Shown here: positions 10,060 through 21,315 of the stretch, piece by piece
Layout of the letters: every line of letters begins with the position of its first letter
Position numbering within the stretch: the stretch's first letter is position 1
From: Ryuthela nishihirai
Taxonomy: Eukaryota; Arthropoda; Arachnida; Araneae; Heptathelidae
Assembly: GCA_038380435.1 (NCBI GenBank)
Contig: JAWZYU010000128.1
Location: 372,001-436,000 of the forward strand
Length of the DNA stretch: 64,000 nucleotides
Direction: 5' to 3'
Translations under genes and position numbers: made by a program
The notes under the pieces: model-generated
Told to the model about the DNA's origin: nothing
Database searches by the model: none
The model's input: only the letters and a program-made list of their open reading frames with translations

Positions 10060-11735
10060 TGATATCTGATATCTTTAATTAATATTATGAGTTTCCAAGT
10101 CTAGGGCTTATATCTCGAAGTCTAAAATAGTGTCTGATTAGCAACAAATGTTAAAACAGATAAACCCCATAGGGGCCACAAGGGCAAAACAAATTTGTTA
10201 AAAAAACACAACTAAAAGTTAAACATGCAGGTGTCAAACACCATTATCTTTGGACGCTGGAATTGGTTTAAAAGCAAGGGATCATAATTGACCAAGGATC
10301 TGATTATAACATAAGGATGATCTCCCACTGCCTCAAAGATGGTCTGTGAGTTTTCGAATATGAATGTAAATGTTGTCAGTACTCAAATCGGTGTGAATGG
10401 CCTTGTTTTTCACAAACCAGGGAGCACAGACCACAAATCTAAGGATTTTATTTTGGAAGCTCTGAAACCTTCTGACATTGGTGTTGGTAGTATTTCCCCA
10501 CACTGGTGAGGCATATGTCAGGACATAACACAAAATGTTCTTTCATTCAGGTATGACTATAAAATGTGGGTCATACCCGAAGGGAAGTTCATTTGAATCA
10601 TTTTAAATATGAGGCCGTCGATCCAGTTCTTATTAAAAGCTTTCGCCACATCCAGAAAGGTGGTTGCGACGGTCTCTTTCTAATTTAAGGATTCGGCAAC
10701 CCTATCCACTATTCGTAGCAGTTGGTGAACTGTAGATCGCTTCCGCCTAAAGACAAACTGTTCTTCTGGAATTAGGCCATTCCAATCAGTATGCTCCATT
10801 GGGCGAGTTAAGATAATTCTCTCAAAAACTTTACCCAAGCATGGGAACAAACTGATGGGTCGATAACTCTGGGGAAAAGTTGGATTTCTCCCCGCTTTAT
10901 GCATCATTTTAATAACAGACATTTTCTAGAGCGATGGGAAATGTTTCAGACGTAAAGGCTTTTAAAAGCAGAACAAATGTAAACAATGGCTCTAGGCGGA
11001 AGTTGTTTTATCATTGTGTTCGTGATTTCATCAAGGTCAGAAGCCTTTCTGTGTTTTAACAATTTTGTTGCTTTCTTAACTTAAGTAGGAGTTGTAAAGC
11101 GAATGTTAGAGATCGCCAACTGGGAGAAGTGATCGAGTGCATTTTCAACAATTTCAAAAGTTTTTTAATCTGAAAAATCATCATTGTCCTGAAACTTATT
11201 TTCCAGGATGGTCGCAAAAGCTTCCACCTTGTACTCGTTGTTGTAAACAATCCCATTCATTCCATGAATCAGAGGGGTGGCTCAGTCGGTAGCGTGCCAG
11301 GCTCGTAATCTGCAGTTCCCAGGTTCGAGCTCCAGCTGGGTCAGCAGTGAGATTTATCTCCGCAAACCCCCCCTGCCCACGGTCAGTAGGGACATCGATG
11401 GGCTTGGAAAGACCGTCGTCCGTCGGATGGGACGTTAAGCCATGGTCCCGTGTGTGGGAGAGCCATACCTGTGCACGTTAAAGAATACGCTGGAGGGCAT
11501 TGAAGGGAGGCTACCATTTGTCTCCAAACAGCTGTTCCAGTGGGTCTCCAACTTTCTCTGAGCCTTCAGGGTCCATGTGATCTGGCCATTTAGCCCATGG
11601 AGTGCAAAAAAGTGCCGCTCCACAGGTAAAACAAAAACAACACATGAATGAGAAGATCATCTAAAACTGGTTTCTTCAAGGCAATTGCCATTCGCAAGAT
11701 GGAATTATCCTCTGTTTTAATACCAACCAACTACG
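10060..11735 (-). mobile_element. Jockey family B, copy 2, split by a SINE
   Basis: Minus-strand order: a linker block (11650-11735, TEDNSILRMAIALKK), a SINE insertion (11273-11642), then TFEIVENALDHFSQL and RKASDLDEI. Next come SYRPISLFPCLGKVFERIIL (10800-10860), FRRKRSTVHQLLRIVDRV and TFLDVAKAFN, followed by the C-terminal MPHQCGEILPTPM and SFQNKILRFVVCAPWFVKN. The YADD segment is deleted, as in copy 1. The frames at 10333-10533, 10680-10922 and 11056-11256 are parts of it. It is inactive. Confidence 0.84.
11273..11642 (+). mobile_element. SINE-1 inserted in Jockey B copy 2, with target-site duplication
   Basis: This is a near-complete copy: box A TGGCTCAGTCGG, anticodon loop CTCGTAA (Thr-CGU-like), box B GGTTCGAG, a family body, and the end GCCGCTCCACAGGTAAAACAA. 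It is flanked by CATGAATCAG (11263-11272) and CATGAATGAG (11643-11652), a 10-bp target-site duplication with one mismatch. Confidence 0.93.
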
Positions 11736-11739
11736 TCGA

Positions 11740-13900
11740 TTTCTTCAAGTTGACTACGTTAGACTACTTTAACACCTCGTCAAAAGATAAATCTTGGGAC
11801 GAGGTGTTAAAACAAAATAATATTAATAGAGGGTATGAGATGTTCCTTAATGCGCTGAAAAGTTTAATTGAAAATTGTAGTTATGTTAAGCAGCACGTCA
11901 AAAGGCGACATTTAAAAACTTGGATAACTGATGAGTTAATTGTTTCAATCTCAAACAGGGATAAAATGTATAAAATGAATAAGACAGGTAGATTAAGTGA
12001 AGAACAGACACAAATTTATAAAAAAAATTCAGAAATATCTTAAAAAACAAATAAGAAATGCTAAAAATGATTATTATCAAAATATATTCCTTAAAAGTGG
12101 AAATAATAACAAAAGAAATTAGGACACAATAAAAAAAATGTGTGGTAAACTAAGAAGTCCCCCAGTATATCCTAATATTATAAGTGATAATAATTCAAAT
12201 ACTCAAATAAATATAATGAATAATAATGAGGATGAGCCTGTATATCAGAAATATCTTAATATCAGGATAAGTGAATAATAATCAGGATGGGCCGTTTGAC
12301 TTTTGCAAAAATATTTAATGCATATTTTGCGGAAGCAGTAAAATGTTTACAATCTCACCTACAGAACAAGAAGCATTGTCAAACAGGTATAGAGACTGCA
12401 CTCTACAGTTATGCTCAATCACTCTTTATGTCTCATATTTTAGAAGGTTAAATTTGGGATGTAATTAGAGAACTGGATGTAACTAAATCTAGTGGATATG
12501 ATGGTATATCTGCTTTTATCGTGAAGAAGGTTTTCCAGGATATTAAGTCGGTATTATGCAAACTAATAAATAAATCTTTAGATGAAGGTGTTTTTCCAGA
12601 TGCTCTAAAGAGAGAAGTAGTCATTCCACTATTTAAGAGAGGTAACCATAATATTTTAGAGAATTATCGTCCGATTTCTATTTATCGTTATTTTCTAAGA
12701 TAATGGGAAAAAAAATTTAAATCAAATTGAATTCCTTTTGGGAATGTATAGCTTTTTTCTTTGAAAACCTGTTTGGTTTCCAGAAAGGAAAAGGAGCATA
12801 ACAGACAATTTTGAAATTAACTACAGAAATTTATAGTACCTTTCATTCAAATTTGCATAGAGTAGTCCTATTTCTGTATCTAAAAAAGCATTTGACTCTG
12901 TTCCACATGATATACTAGTAAAAAAAAATATTTAATTCAGGAATTAGGGATTCTGTTATTTCTAGTATTTGTTAACAACATAGGCAACTTTGATTTTAAA
13001 GGAAAAATAATTGCAGTTGCAGATGATATAGCGTTAATGTATTGATGAAGTAAAAATGAAATTGTGCAAAAAATGAATTCTGACTTGCAAAATATGAGAC
13101 TTTGGTTTAACAGAAATAAAATATTCTTAAACGTTTCCAAGAATAAATATGTAAATTTTACATTAAGAAAAAATGAAGAGGACTTTTTTCGAAATAAAAT
13201 TATATATAACAAGTTAAATTGTAATAAAATGTTTGCCATTGTGACAAAATTGTAGGAGAGGATATTATAAATCATCTGGGAGATAATCACAGACAGTCGG
13301 TTATTTTGAAAAACCGCAAGTAGCTGATGTTTTGAAAATATTAAAATCTATTATTCCAAAATAAAATTATGAGAAATTTTGTTGACATTTCTACCTTATC
13401 AATAATTTACATTTCGTGGGTCAAGTCTTATCTCTCATATGGTATTCTACCATGGGGAGGAACGTTTTCCTCTACTATTAAACTATTACAGTACGCCCAA
13501 AACCATATAATTCGGTGTATGAGAAAATTAAAAAAGTGTCAGCAAGTAACAAGAATATATTACAAATTAAAAATTTTAAAAATAAAAAACATATATTTTT
13601 ATTGCGCTAAAGCATCTGAAGAACAATTGGAATCCACAGTTAGTTAGAAAATTTGCGAGAGACATTTGACAATCTAAAAATATATTTCTAAGAACATTAC
13701 TCTTAGTGAAAATCTAATTACCAAACACTATGTTTTTTGGTCACCTGAAATTTTTAATGCTTTACCAAATGAAATAAAGGAAATAATTAACATTAAAACA
13801 TACATTATGGAGGTTGAAAATTGGATATTAAATACTGAGAATATAATGCATTGTTCTAATCAGGCAACCGTGAGTTAATTGAAACCATGTGATTATTGAG
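11740..13900 (+). mobile_element. CR1/L2-like non-LTR retrotransposon ORF2, decayed
   Basis: The plus-strand frames in order are: a pre-RT block (LKTWITDELIVSISNRDKMYK, about 11912-11976); KSSGYDGI-like and INKSLDEGVFPDALKREVVIP with NYRPISI (12520-12690); a reverse-transcriptase core VNNIGNFDFKGKIIAVADDI (about 12970-13035), whose ADD is preceded by Val instead of Tyr/Phe; LWFNRNKIFLNVSKNKYV; the thumb YISWVKSYLSYGILPWGG (about 13410); and the C-terminal block FNALPNEIKEI (about 13755). Multiple stops and frameshifts make it inactive. Motif order and the short C terminus fit CR1/L2 more than Jockey. Confidence 0.75.
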
Positions 13901-15840
13901 TTGATTTAGATCTCCAAACTGTTTTACTGAGCTCTAATTTACGTTTGCTTACATATCTAGACTGTTTTTGTATGCATTAATTTAGTTATGTTAAATAATA
14001 TCCACGTGCGTCATAGTTACTCCTGTGTATAAAGAAATTGGACTCGATAAATGTATCTGTATTAAGGCATTACTACTGTATATTTAGTGTTGAAAACTAC
14101 GTCTATGTTAATATTATAATGTAATTAAAATAATTGTACTTTTGTGTATATACTTGAACTGGTGCTGTATATGATTGCCGTTCTTGATAAGGCAATGTAA
14201 AGTTACTTTCCTGTCCAATTTGTTCATAATAATCATAATAAAAAATATTGGAAGTTGCTGAAATTTCTTTACATTTTGGTTTCATGCATTAGTACTTCCC
14301 AACCGGTGTGCTATGAAAAAGCTTCACGTGTGCTACCATAATTTATGTTTACGCAAAAATTTCATCACCTTATTGTATATCGTTCAATTATTCATATACG
14401 CTTCAGTTGGTAGGCCTATTCAAGTGAATGTAAAGAATAAATATGGTCATTGGTTGTAAAATAATAACCGATTATATTAACTAATAAATTATTTTTATAT
14501 ATATAAAAAACGCTATCTATGTTTTTCCTGTACTGTTTCTCGACAATTTCGAATTTTGAAAGCGTTCCGAGCGCCCAAGACGTGATAATCGCTGGCATAC
14601 ATGAACTGAACGATATATTTTGTTGCTTATTCGTGTCGCATAGTTTGCATTTCAAAAGACGACAAAATTAATATCTGTTTTAAAAGAAGCAAAAATTATA
14701 TTAATATTTGTCTAAAATTTCAGTGGTAGACCTAACGGCAGAAAAACTGCAAAATAATTGATTACGTACCTACACCCGTATTTCACGATTTCATTTATTA
14801 TCTACCGCTTATTTAGTTTCGGCTGCAAAGCGTTACATATATAGAAATCGGCCAATAATTAAAATCAGGTAAGATAGCATCTGGTTTAACAAGTTTCCTT
14901 TCGGACATTATTAGCGAGGTCTTATGGGTAATTGCTGTTGCATTAACATTGCTTACATAGAGAATATAACACTCATTGCTGTTGCATGGAATGAGTGGAG
15001 GGTTTAATTAGGTTAATTAGTCAAATGATGGCCAAAATCAGATGATATGTGTACCGATTTTTAAAACTTTTCCTTTAAGGTTGGCTATAGGTGTAGTAAT
15101 TCAAACTGGTATTTTGAATATTTTATGCTTCAACTGAAGCTCATAAAAATATATTCAGCTATTTATGATACAAAATAATTGAATGAGAATCATTCTTCCA
15201 ATTCATCGATATATCACTTTAGAAGTAAAAGATAAAGAATCATTTTGAATCAGATTTTCAGGTTATTCATTTTATTCAATTATTCATTTTATTCAATTAT
15301 TCAATTATTCACCCTTTGAGTGGCTCACTATGAGAGTCAGCCAAATATGTTCGCGTGAGAGTGAAATGTAGATGATGCCAGCAGACAAATTCCATTTAAT
15401 TGCAACATAGTTCAAATTCTGTGTAAGGCATGAATAATGGAATTCTCTTGATCATCTCTCTTACAAGGTCATTCATGACTATCAACTAAACAGGTGAAAG
15501 AAATGTTAAGGATATTATTAGAAATTCTTACATATTTTCTGTTTTGATTCATTTGACACTGACAATCAGAAAAAATAAACTAATAAAGGAAAGGGATAGT
15601 AGTTTTAAACAATATTACATCTCTTACGTTTTCGTTGAATAAGAGCATCGTACTTGATGGTATTAGAGATGAATGTAATCTGGTGATTTCCCCTTTTTCG
15701 AATCTGATATCCTGGTGTTTCACGCATTCCTGAATTGGCTATCCGTAGCGACTCTATCGAATGAACGTGTTTCTCACAACACATGTTGTGCTGCTACAGC
15801 TGATCTCAAAGGTTAATTCTGGAGGAACTGAATTTTTCAT
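13900..15840. other. AT-rich sequence, no recognised feature
   Basis: The start may hold the 3' UTR of the preceding retrotransposon. A low-complexity TTATTCAAT/TTATTCATT run lies at about 15265-15312. Nothing else could be supported. Confidence 0.5.
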
Positions 15841-15842
15841 TT

Positions 15843-16790
15843 TTATCTCGTTTTCAAAGAAAACGAGATTATAGTTTCGCTTTGTCGTCTATCTGTCTGT
15901 CTGTCCGTCTGCAGACATCAAATATTTTTGTTTCCAAAGATAAATTAAAAATTATTTTTGCATTGGATAGGTATTGATGAAATATTACGAGATGAACTTT
16001 CCGAAACTCTCTAAACCTATAATTAATCCCTCTATCGGTGGAAAAATTGGAAAATTCAAAATTTGAAATGAATATTGCAAACGATGTATTTAATGCTGCA
16101 AATTTGAAATTTTGGTCGTGTAATGTGACGGTCAAGAAGTTTCCATTGCTAACAATGAATTAACCCCTAAGACTCAGAGATGAGGGAGCACACATCTTTT
16201 TTTGTTTTAGTAGATAATTGTTTGTTTTTAAAGATAAATGAAGAATTATTTTTGAGTTAGATAGAAATTCATAAAATATTATGATTCACACTTTTTTTAA
16301 AATCTTCTGAAAGATAAAATTGCACCTCTAACGGTGGAAAAATTTGTAAATTCCAAAAATTTCAAACAAATTTTGCAAACGACGTATTTAAGCTAGAAAT
16401 GTTACATTTTGGTGGTGGAATGTGAACGCCACAATGTTGCCATTGGCAACAAAGAATTAGCTTCTTTGACCCAAGGGGGTGGTGAGGGGGGGTGCAAAGA
16501 ATGTTTTTTGTTTTAGCAAATAATTGTTTTTATTCAGAGATAAATGAAAATATCTTTTTTAGGGTTAGGTAGGAATTGGTAAAATATTATGAATCCCACT
16601 TTCGTATTCTTTCGAACACTATAATTGCGTCTTCTAACGGTAAAAAAATTGAAAATTCCAAAATTTCAAACTAATATTTCCACCTAGGCATTAATGATAA
16701 GATATATGAAATTTTGGTGGTGTAATGTGAACGTTATGAAGTTTCCATTGGAAGCAATGAAAATAATAATAAAAAACATTTTTTTTTATT
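15843..16790 (+). repeat. Dispersed element with three ~300-bp degenerate tandem units
   Basis: It opens with a hairpin (TCTCGTTTT / AAAACGAGA, 15846-15868) and the tract TTTCGCTTTGTCGTC followed by CTGT repeats. The units begin at about 15915, 16205 and 16505 and share TTGTTTT-AGATAAAT, CGGTGGAAAAATT, AAATTTTGGTGGTG and AATGTGAACG. The opening recurs at the right edge of the window (63965-64000). Confidence 0.8.
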
Positions 16791-17165
16791 TTGATTAGTA
16801 CTAATCAAATATTATAATGCGCATTTTTAAAATACTTAGTAGTTTTAATACATACATCTTTGCCAGCAAAACGAAATGATGAAATAACATAGCTGTTATC
16901 GATTTTTACAAATAAGATCTATAGATTAAAGATTTGAAATATTAGTGGTAGTTTTTAAGAGATATTCCACTAAGAGCTGGAACCTTGATTTGTGACAGAG
17001 TGTAAGAAAAGCAAATTTTTAGATTTAAGAATTTAAAGACGTATGCTTTTATTTTGTATAATTATTAATGAAATTCTATTTCCATTTTTCCAATCAACCC
17101 CTAGTCCAAATTAAAACTTTTAAGGACCTCTGGGAGAGTATTTTCTCAGACAATGGACTACATCG
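16790..17165. other. AT-rich spacer, no recognised feature
   Basis: No coding or repeat signal was seen. Confidence 0.4.
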
Positions 17166-17167
17166 AC

Positions 17168-17285
17168 AGGTAACAAGGACCCCCGATGGCTGAGAAGGTT
17201 GAGGAGAGAGTACCCACTCCAACAGCTGTTGGAAGATAAATGGTAGTATGCCGTCAGAGCCATGCAGCGTGTTCTTTAACGATAG
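17168..17285 (-). mobile_element. SINE-1, 3' fragment
   Basis: The reverse complement carries GTTAAAGAACACGC-like, AACAGCTGTTGGA and the CTTCTCAGCC segment of SINE-1. The tRNA head is missing. Confidence 0.7.
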
Positions 17286-17289
17286 TTTT

Positions 17290-17465
17290 TTTTTTTTAAT
17301 TTGAGCTATACATTAAAATGTATCCATATTTCTTTTCAATTAGTTAAACACAATTAAATTTTTAAATACCAATGGATGATGGGATATCTGTTGTGATAGT
17401 TTCTAATGGTAAGATTTTTCTTCATTACTTCATTGAACTGTGAATAATAATAATTGCCATATTAA
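17290..17465 (-). repeat. Dispersed repeat Q, inverted partial copy
   Basis: The reverse complement contains TATCCCATCAT and TACATTTTAATGTAT, in the order seen at 6403-6550. It abuts a SINE-1 fragment. Confidence 0.55.
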
Positions 17466-17609
17466 AACCGTTTATTCTACTGGTGTTATTTCACCAGTAT
17501 ATGCAAAGAACAAAATCGGTTTTGGTCAATTTTGGAAAAATATTTACCATGAGGACTGGATTCTTTTACCAATACGTGACACTTTATTGAACACAATATT
17601 CTAAATTAC

Positions 17610-17735
17610 CAGGTGAAATGGATCCCAAGGGCTCAGAGAAGGTAGAAGAAAAGAGATTCAGTGGAGAGATGTTACGTGACAGATGGTAGCCTCCTATCAA
17701 CTCCATCCTCTGGGATCTCTAACGTTCACAGAGTA
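17610..17735 (-). mobile_element. SINE-1, 3' fragment
   Basis: The reverse complement carries the terminal SINE-1 segment (CTTCTCTGAGCCCTTGGG) in degraded form. Confidence 0.6.
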
Positions 17736-17879
17736 TGAAATCGGGTGCAATCAACAGGAAATATCGTCGGAATGATATCACTACGACCTATGATTTTGAA
17801 TGTCACCTTAGATATGTATATTCCTAATACTTCTGAGTTCTACTACCTGAAATAACCCTCTCCACTTATTTTTACCTAT

Positions 17880-18180
17880 CTAGAACCTATATATACAAAA
17901 TTTTCCTATGACGTCGAAGGAAATATCGCATTAAGAATTTGGCTAATTTCTGGGATCTAGGACTCAAAATACCCTCAATACCAATTCTAAGCCCTCTAAC
18001 ACTGATATATATATATATATGAACTTTGACCTCGAAAGGACCTCACACGACCAAAAATTCAACATTTCAGAGATCGACGACCCTGACCAAATTTTCAGCA
18101 TTCTATTATCGATTATATCTAAATTTGACCTCGAAGGACCCTTCGAATCCGAAATCTGCTAAAGGTTTTCTGTTAAGGAC
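17880..18180 (+). repeat. Degenerate ~110-bp tandem repeat
   Basis: Three units share a TATATA run then a TTGACCTCGAAGGACC-like core at about 17910, 18020 and 18120. They are diverged and end at the next SINE. Confidence 0.55.
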
Positions 18181-18204
18181 ACCATTTTCACGTGTCTAGC
18201 AGGG

Positions 18205-18315
18205 CAGGGGTGGCTCGGTCGGTACCGCGCCAGGCCCGTAATCTGCAGTTTCCAGGTTCGAGTCCCAACTAATCCGTCGTTGAGATTTCCCTTCGCAATA
18301 CTTTCTGCCCTGGAC
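18205..18315 (+). mobile_element. SINE-1, 5' tRNA-like head only
   Basis: Box A (TGGCTCGGTCGG), the CCCGTAATCTGCAG segment and box B (GGTTCGAGTCCC) are well preserved. The body is cut off after CGCAATACTTTC. Loss of the anticodon-arm pairing argues against a working tRNA. Confidence 0.8.
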
Positions 18316-18879
18316 CCAAGATTTGTATAACATTATTATCGAGGATATTTTTTAAATAATAAAACTTGTATAACATCTGTCTAAGTGTGTTTGTTAGTTT
18401 TCCAATGTGTATTTTCAAACTTAAGGAGCTATCAAAATAAACTCCTAGTTAAAGTAGACTTTGAACTGTTAAATTTTTTCACAGCAACAAGCTTAGTAAT
18501 TATTGCATGAAAAGGTATGCAATTTTAATGTAATCAAATTTGATTGTATGATTTCTTTTTTAGGTTAAATATAATATACTTAGTCTCTTTCGTATTTTAA
18601 TGTAACCCATTTAAATAAATTAATTCAAATGTGAACACAAATAATTGCTACATCAAATTTTAATCAGTGGCGATTTTCATACGTGTAAGAAACAAATTCG
18701 GCTTTTGTCGATTTTAGAAAAAAAATACTACGGAAAATATTTTGTCATATTTTGCCCGTTGTTATGTTATTAAATATTCGATTTTGAAAAACTCTTCAAT
18801 TAGTAAACTAATAATTTTCCTTACAGGAAATGTTCTGTAATCGTGGGACAATTAGCTCAAAAATCAATTAAGCTTCGTT

Positions 18880-19093
18880 GGGAGTGTGGTCCGAACCTAA
18901 AACATCCTCATAATTCGCCATGTGTTCTGACCACTAACATATCTCAAATTTGCTGAATTTCCAGCTAATGGAGACAATAAACTTTCCCAATCTGCAGTAG
19001 TCATAGGTTCTGATCCCATTCTCAGAGAAACTTAATTTTTTTTCAGCTAATTATTAAACTGTTTCATGATGCCGGGATATTTCTTGAGTTTCT
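18880..19093 (+). repeat. tRNA-like dispersed repeat T, copy 2
   Basis: This has TAGGTTCTGATCCC (box B-like), then the T-run and GGGATATTTCTTGAGTTTCT, as in 8990-9190 reversed. It is split by the SINE at 19094-19465 and resumes at 19466 with TGAGTTTCTCAAAAACTGAA. Confidence 0.65.
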
Positions 19094-19465
19094 GGGACGG
19101 GGTTGGCTGAGTCGGTAGCGTGCCAGGCTCGTAATCTGCAGTTCCGAAGTTCGAGTACCGCCTGGGCCAGTGTCGAGATTTATCTACGCAATACTCCCAT
19201 CTTACCCTGTTAAGTAGGGGACACCGACGGGCTTCGAAAAGCTGTCAGCCGTTGGATGTGACATCTCCTGTGTGTGGGAGATCATACCCTTTCAATGTTA
19301 AAGGACACGCTGGATGGCCTTGACGAGAGGATACCATCTGTCTCCCGAAAGCTGTTCTAGTAAGTCCCTTCTCTGAGCCCCCGGGGTCCTTGTGACCTAG
19401 TCATTTAGTCCATTGTGTGCAAAAAGCAAAATGGCAGCTCAGAACTAAAAGAAGCAACCCAAATC
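19094..19465 (+). mobile_element. SINE-1 nested in repeat T
   Basis: This is a full-length copy with box A (TGGCTGAGTCGG), the CTCGTAATCTGCAG loop, the body and the end. A 9-bp target-site duplication TGAGTTTCT flanks it (19085-19093 and 19466-19474). Confidence 0.88.
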
Positions 19466-19611
19466 TGAGTTTCTCAAAAACTGAATCTTGTATTAATAAC
19501 TCTTTTTCTACATGTTTCAGTGTAAGAAAAAAATTATTCTATTACGAGATTTCTGTACTGTTAGGTTTTCCTTCCTGATCACTAGCGTGCGGAGCTTGGG
19601 TTCAATCAGAC

Positions 19612-19965
19612 AATGTGACATTCTCGTAATCTGCAGTTCCCAGGGATAGGTCCCAATTGTTCCAACTTTGAGATTTATCTCAGCGAAATTCCATTTTACC
19701 TTCAGTGAGAAAGAGGATACGAATGAGCTTCGAAAAGCGCCGTCCGTCGGATATGACATTAAGCCGTTATTCCGTGTTCAGGAGAACCATAGTCTGTGAA
19801 CGTTAAAAAATACACTGAATGGCCTTGAAGAGAGGCCACAATCTTTCTCCTGATGGCTGTCCAATGGGTCCCATTCTGCAACCTTCTCTGAGCCATATTG
19901 TCTTCTGACCAGGTCGTTCAGTTTATTGGGCCCAAAAGTGCCAGTCAGACGTATCTGTATCACTA
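19612..19965 (+). mobile_element. SINE-1, decayed
   Basis: CTCGTAATCTGCAGTTCCC, a corrupted box B, the body and the AAAAGTGCCAGTCAGA end are recognisable. Confidence 0.78.
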
Positions 19966-20138
19966 AAACTTAAATATCGTGTCTGATGTTGAAAATCATT
20001 GAGGCAAAATAAAATTGCAAAAATAAAATGATTTTTAACTTCACAGCAAGTGAACAAGTTTGAGATTTAGCATAAGACGAGTGGATTATCGGGGGGAGGG
20101 ATCCGTACCCTTGTCACCACAGCTGGTTACTTCCTGGG

Positions 20139-20485
20139 GGGGGGGGAAACTGAGTCGGTATGGTGCTAGGATTGTAATCTACAGTTGCCGCCTTTGAATC
20201 CTAATAGTTTCAGGGTTACTCCTTGTGAAAAAGGGGACATCGGTGACATTGGAAAGGTCGCCGTCCATCGGATGGTGTGTTCAGCTGTGGCCCCGTGTGC
20301 GGGAGAGTCATATCCTGTGCAGGTTAAGGAACACGATGAATTACTTTGTAAGGAAGTGTCCGCGTTTCTGATAAGAACTGTCTAGTGGGTGTATTCTCCA
20401 GCCTTATCTGAGCACAGGGGTCCTTGTGGTTTGGTTGATTTTGGGCAAAACTGCCACTCAGATATATCTGCCTCAGTAGAATGTG
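20139..20485 (+). mobile_element. SINE-1, decayed
   Basis: A run of ten G precedes a weak box A. The body GGAAAGGTCGCCGTCCATCG and the end CTGCCACTCAGATATATCTG are clear, and box B is ruined. Confidence 0.75.
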
Positions 20486-20789
20486 CGATCGATTTCTGAC
20501 ACTCAAAAACATTCGTGCCTGTAGCACGAATTTTTTATATGTATAATATATATTTCAGCAGCATGAAATAATATACTAGTTAGATTTACATCATTTATAT
20601 TAAATATAATATGTTTTTAACTCGTTAAGATTTATTAAATTACCGCCGATTAAATTATAGAATATATTATATCAGAATTGTTTTTACGAAATAAGTTAAG
20701 AATGGTTTAAATTTGGTAACGCTCCTGCAAAGACTGGAAACGCGATAAACATTTTTTAGATACACTACCTATCAACTACACTTCTATGA

Positions 20790-21000
20790 TATATCCGTGA
20801 ATGAATTGAGAAACTATAAAATTCAGAAATGCCAAATGTTTAAAGGAAACTTCGACTAAACATTGAAATGCATCCACATTATTTTTTATTAAAATTAATT
20901 CAATATGTAAATAACAATCGATGCTAGGGAATCGCTTTTGAGAGTCCCAAATAATAATATTTTCTTAATCACTTAATTGTAATATGAATTCTAATAATTG
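20790..21000 (-). repeat. Dispersed repeat Q, inverted partial copy ending at the Tc1 element
   Basis: The reverse complement contains GGATGCATTTCAATGTTTAG and CAATTAAGTGATT, in the order seen at 22635-22790. Its outer edge coincides with the left terminus of the Tc1 element. Confidence 0.6.
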
Positions 21001-21315
21001 CTATACACACCGACCACTGAATTAGAAACCTTTATCCAATACCAAGTTGGACCTAATTTAGCCCGAATTACAGCACTTATGCTGTTTATCATAGATTCCA
21101 CAGGTGTAGGAATGCCTTGTACATCTCCAGCATACCAGGCATTCAGCAGACAGTCCTTTAACGGACTCAGATTTGACGGAAGAGGACTTTGCTCCAGGAT
21201 CTGTTTTTCTAACATTCCCATACATTCTCAATGGGGTACAGGTACGGGCTTTGTGGTGGCCAGGAAAGATGGTGTAAGTCGCTGTCATGCTAGCTGAACC
21301 ACTGCTGAACACATC

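Noticed and set aside
11281..11350. tRNA gene (Thr-CGU-like cloverleaf)
   Set aside because: Boxes A and B are good, but the anticodon and acceptor stems do not pair well and the same ~380-bp body follows at many loci. It is a SINE head.
20998..21297. Plus-strand frame of 99 residues
   Set aside because: It lies over the Tc1 terminus and the C-terminal part of its minus-strand transposase.
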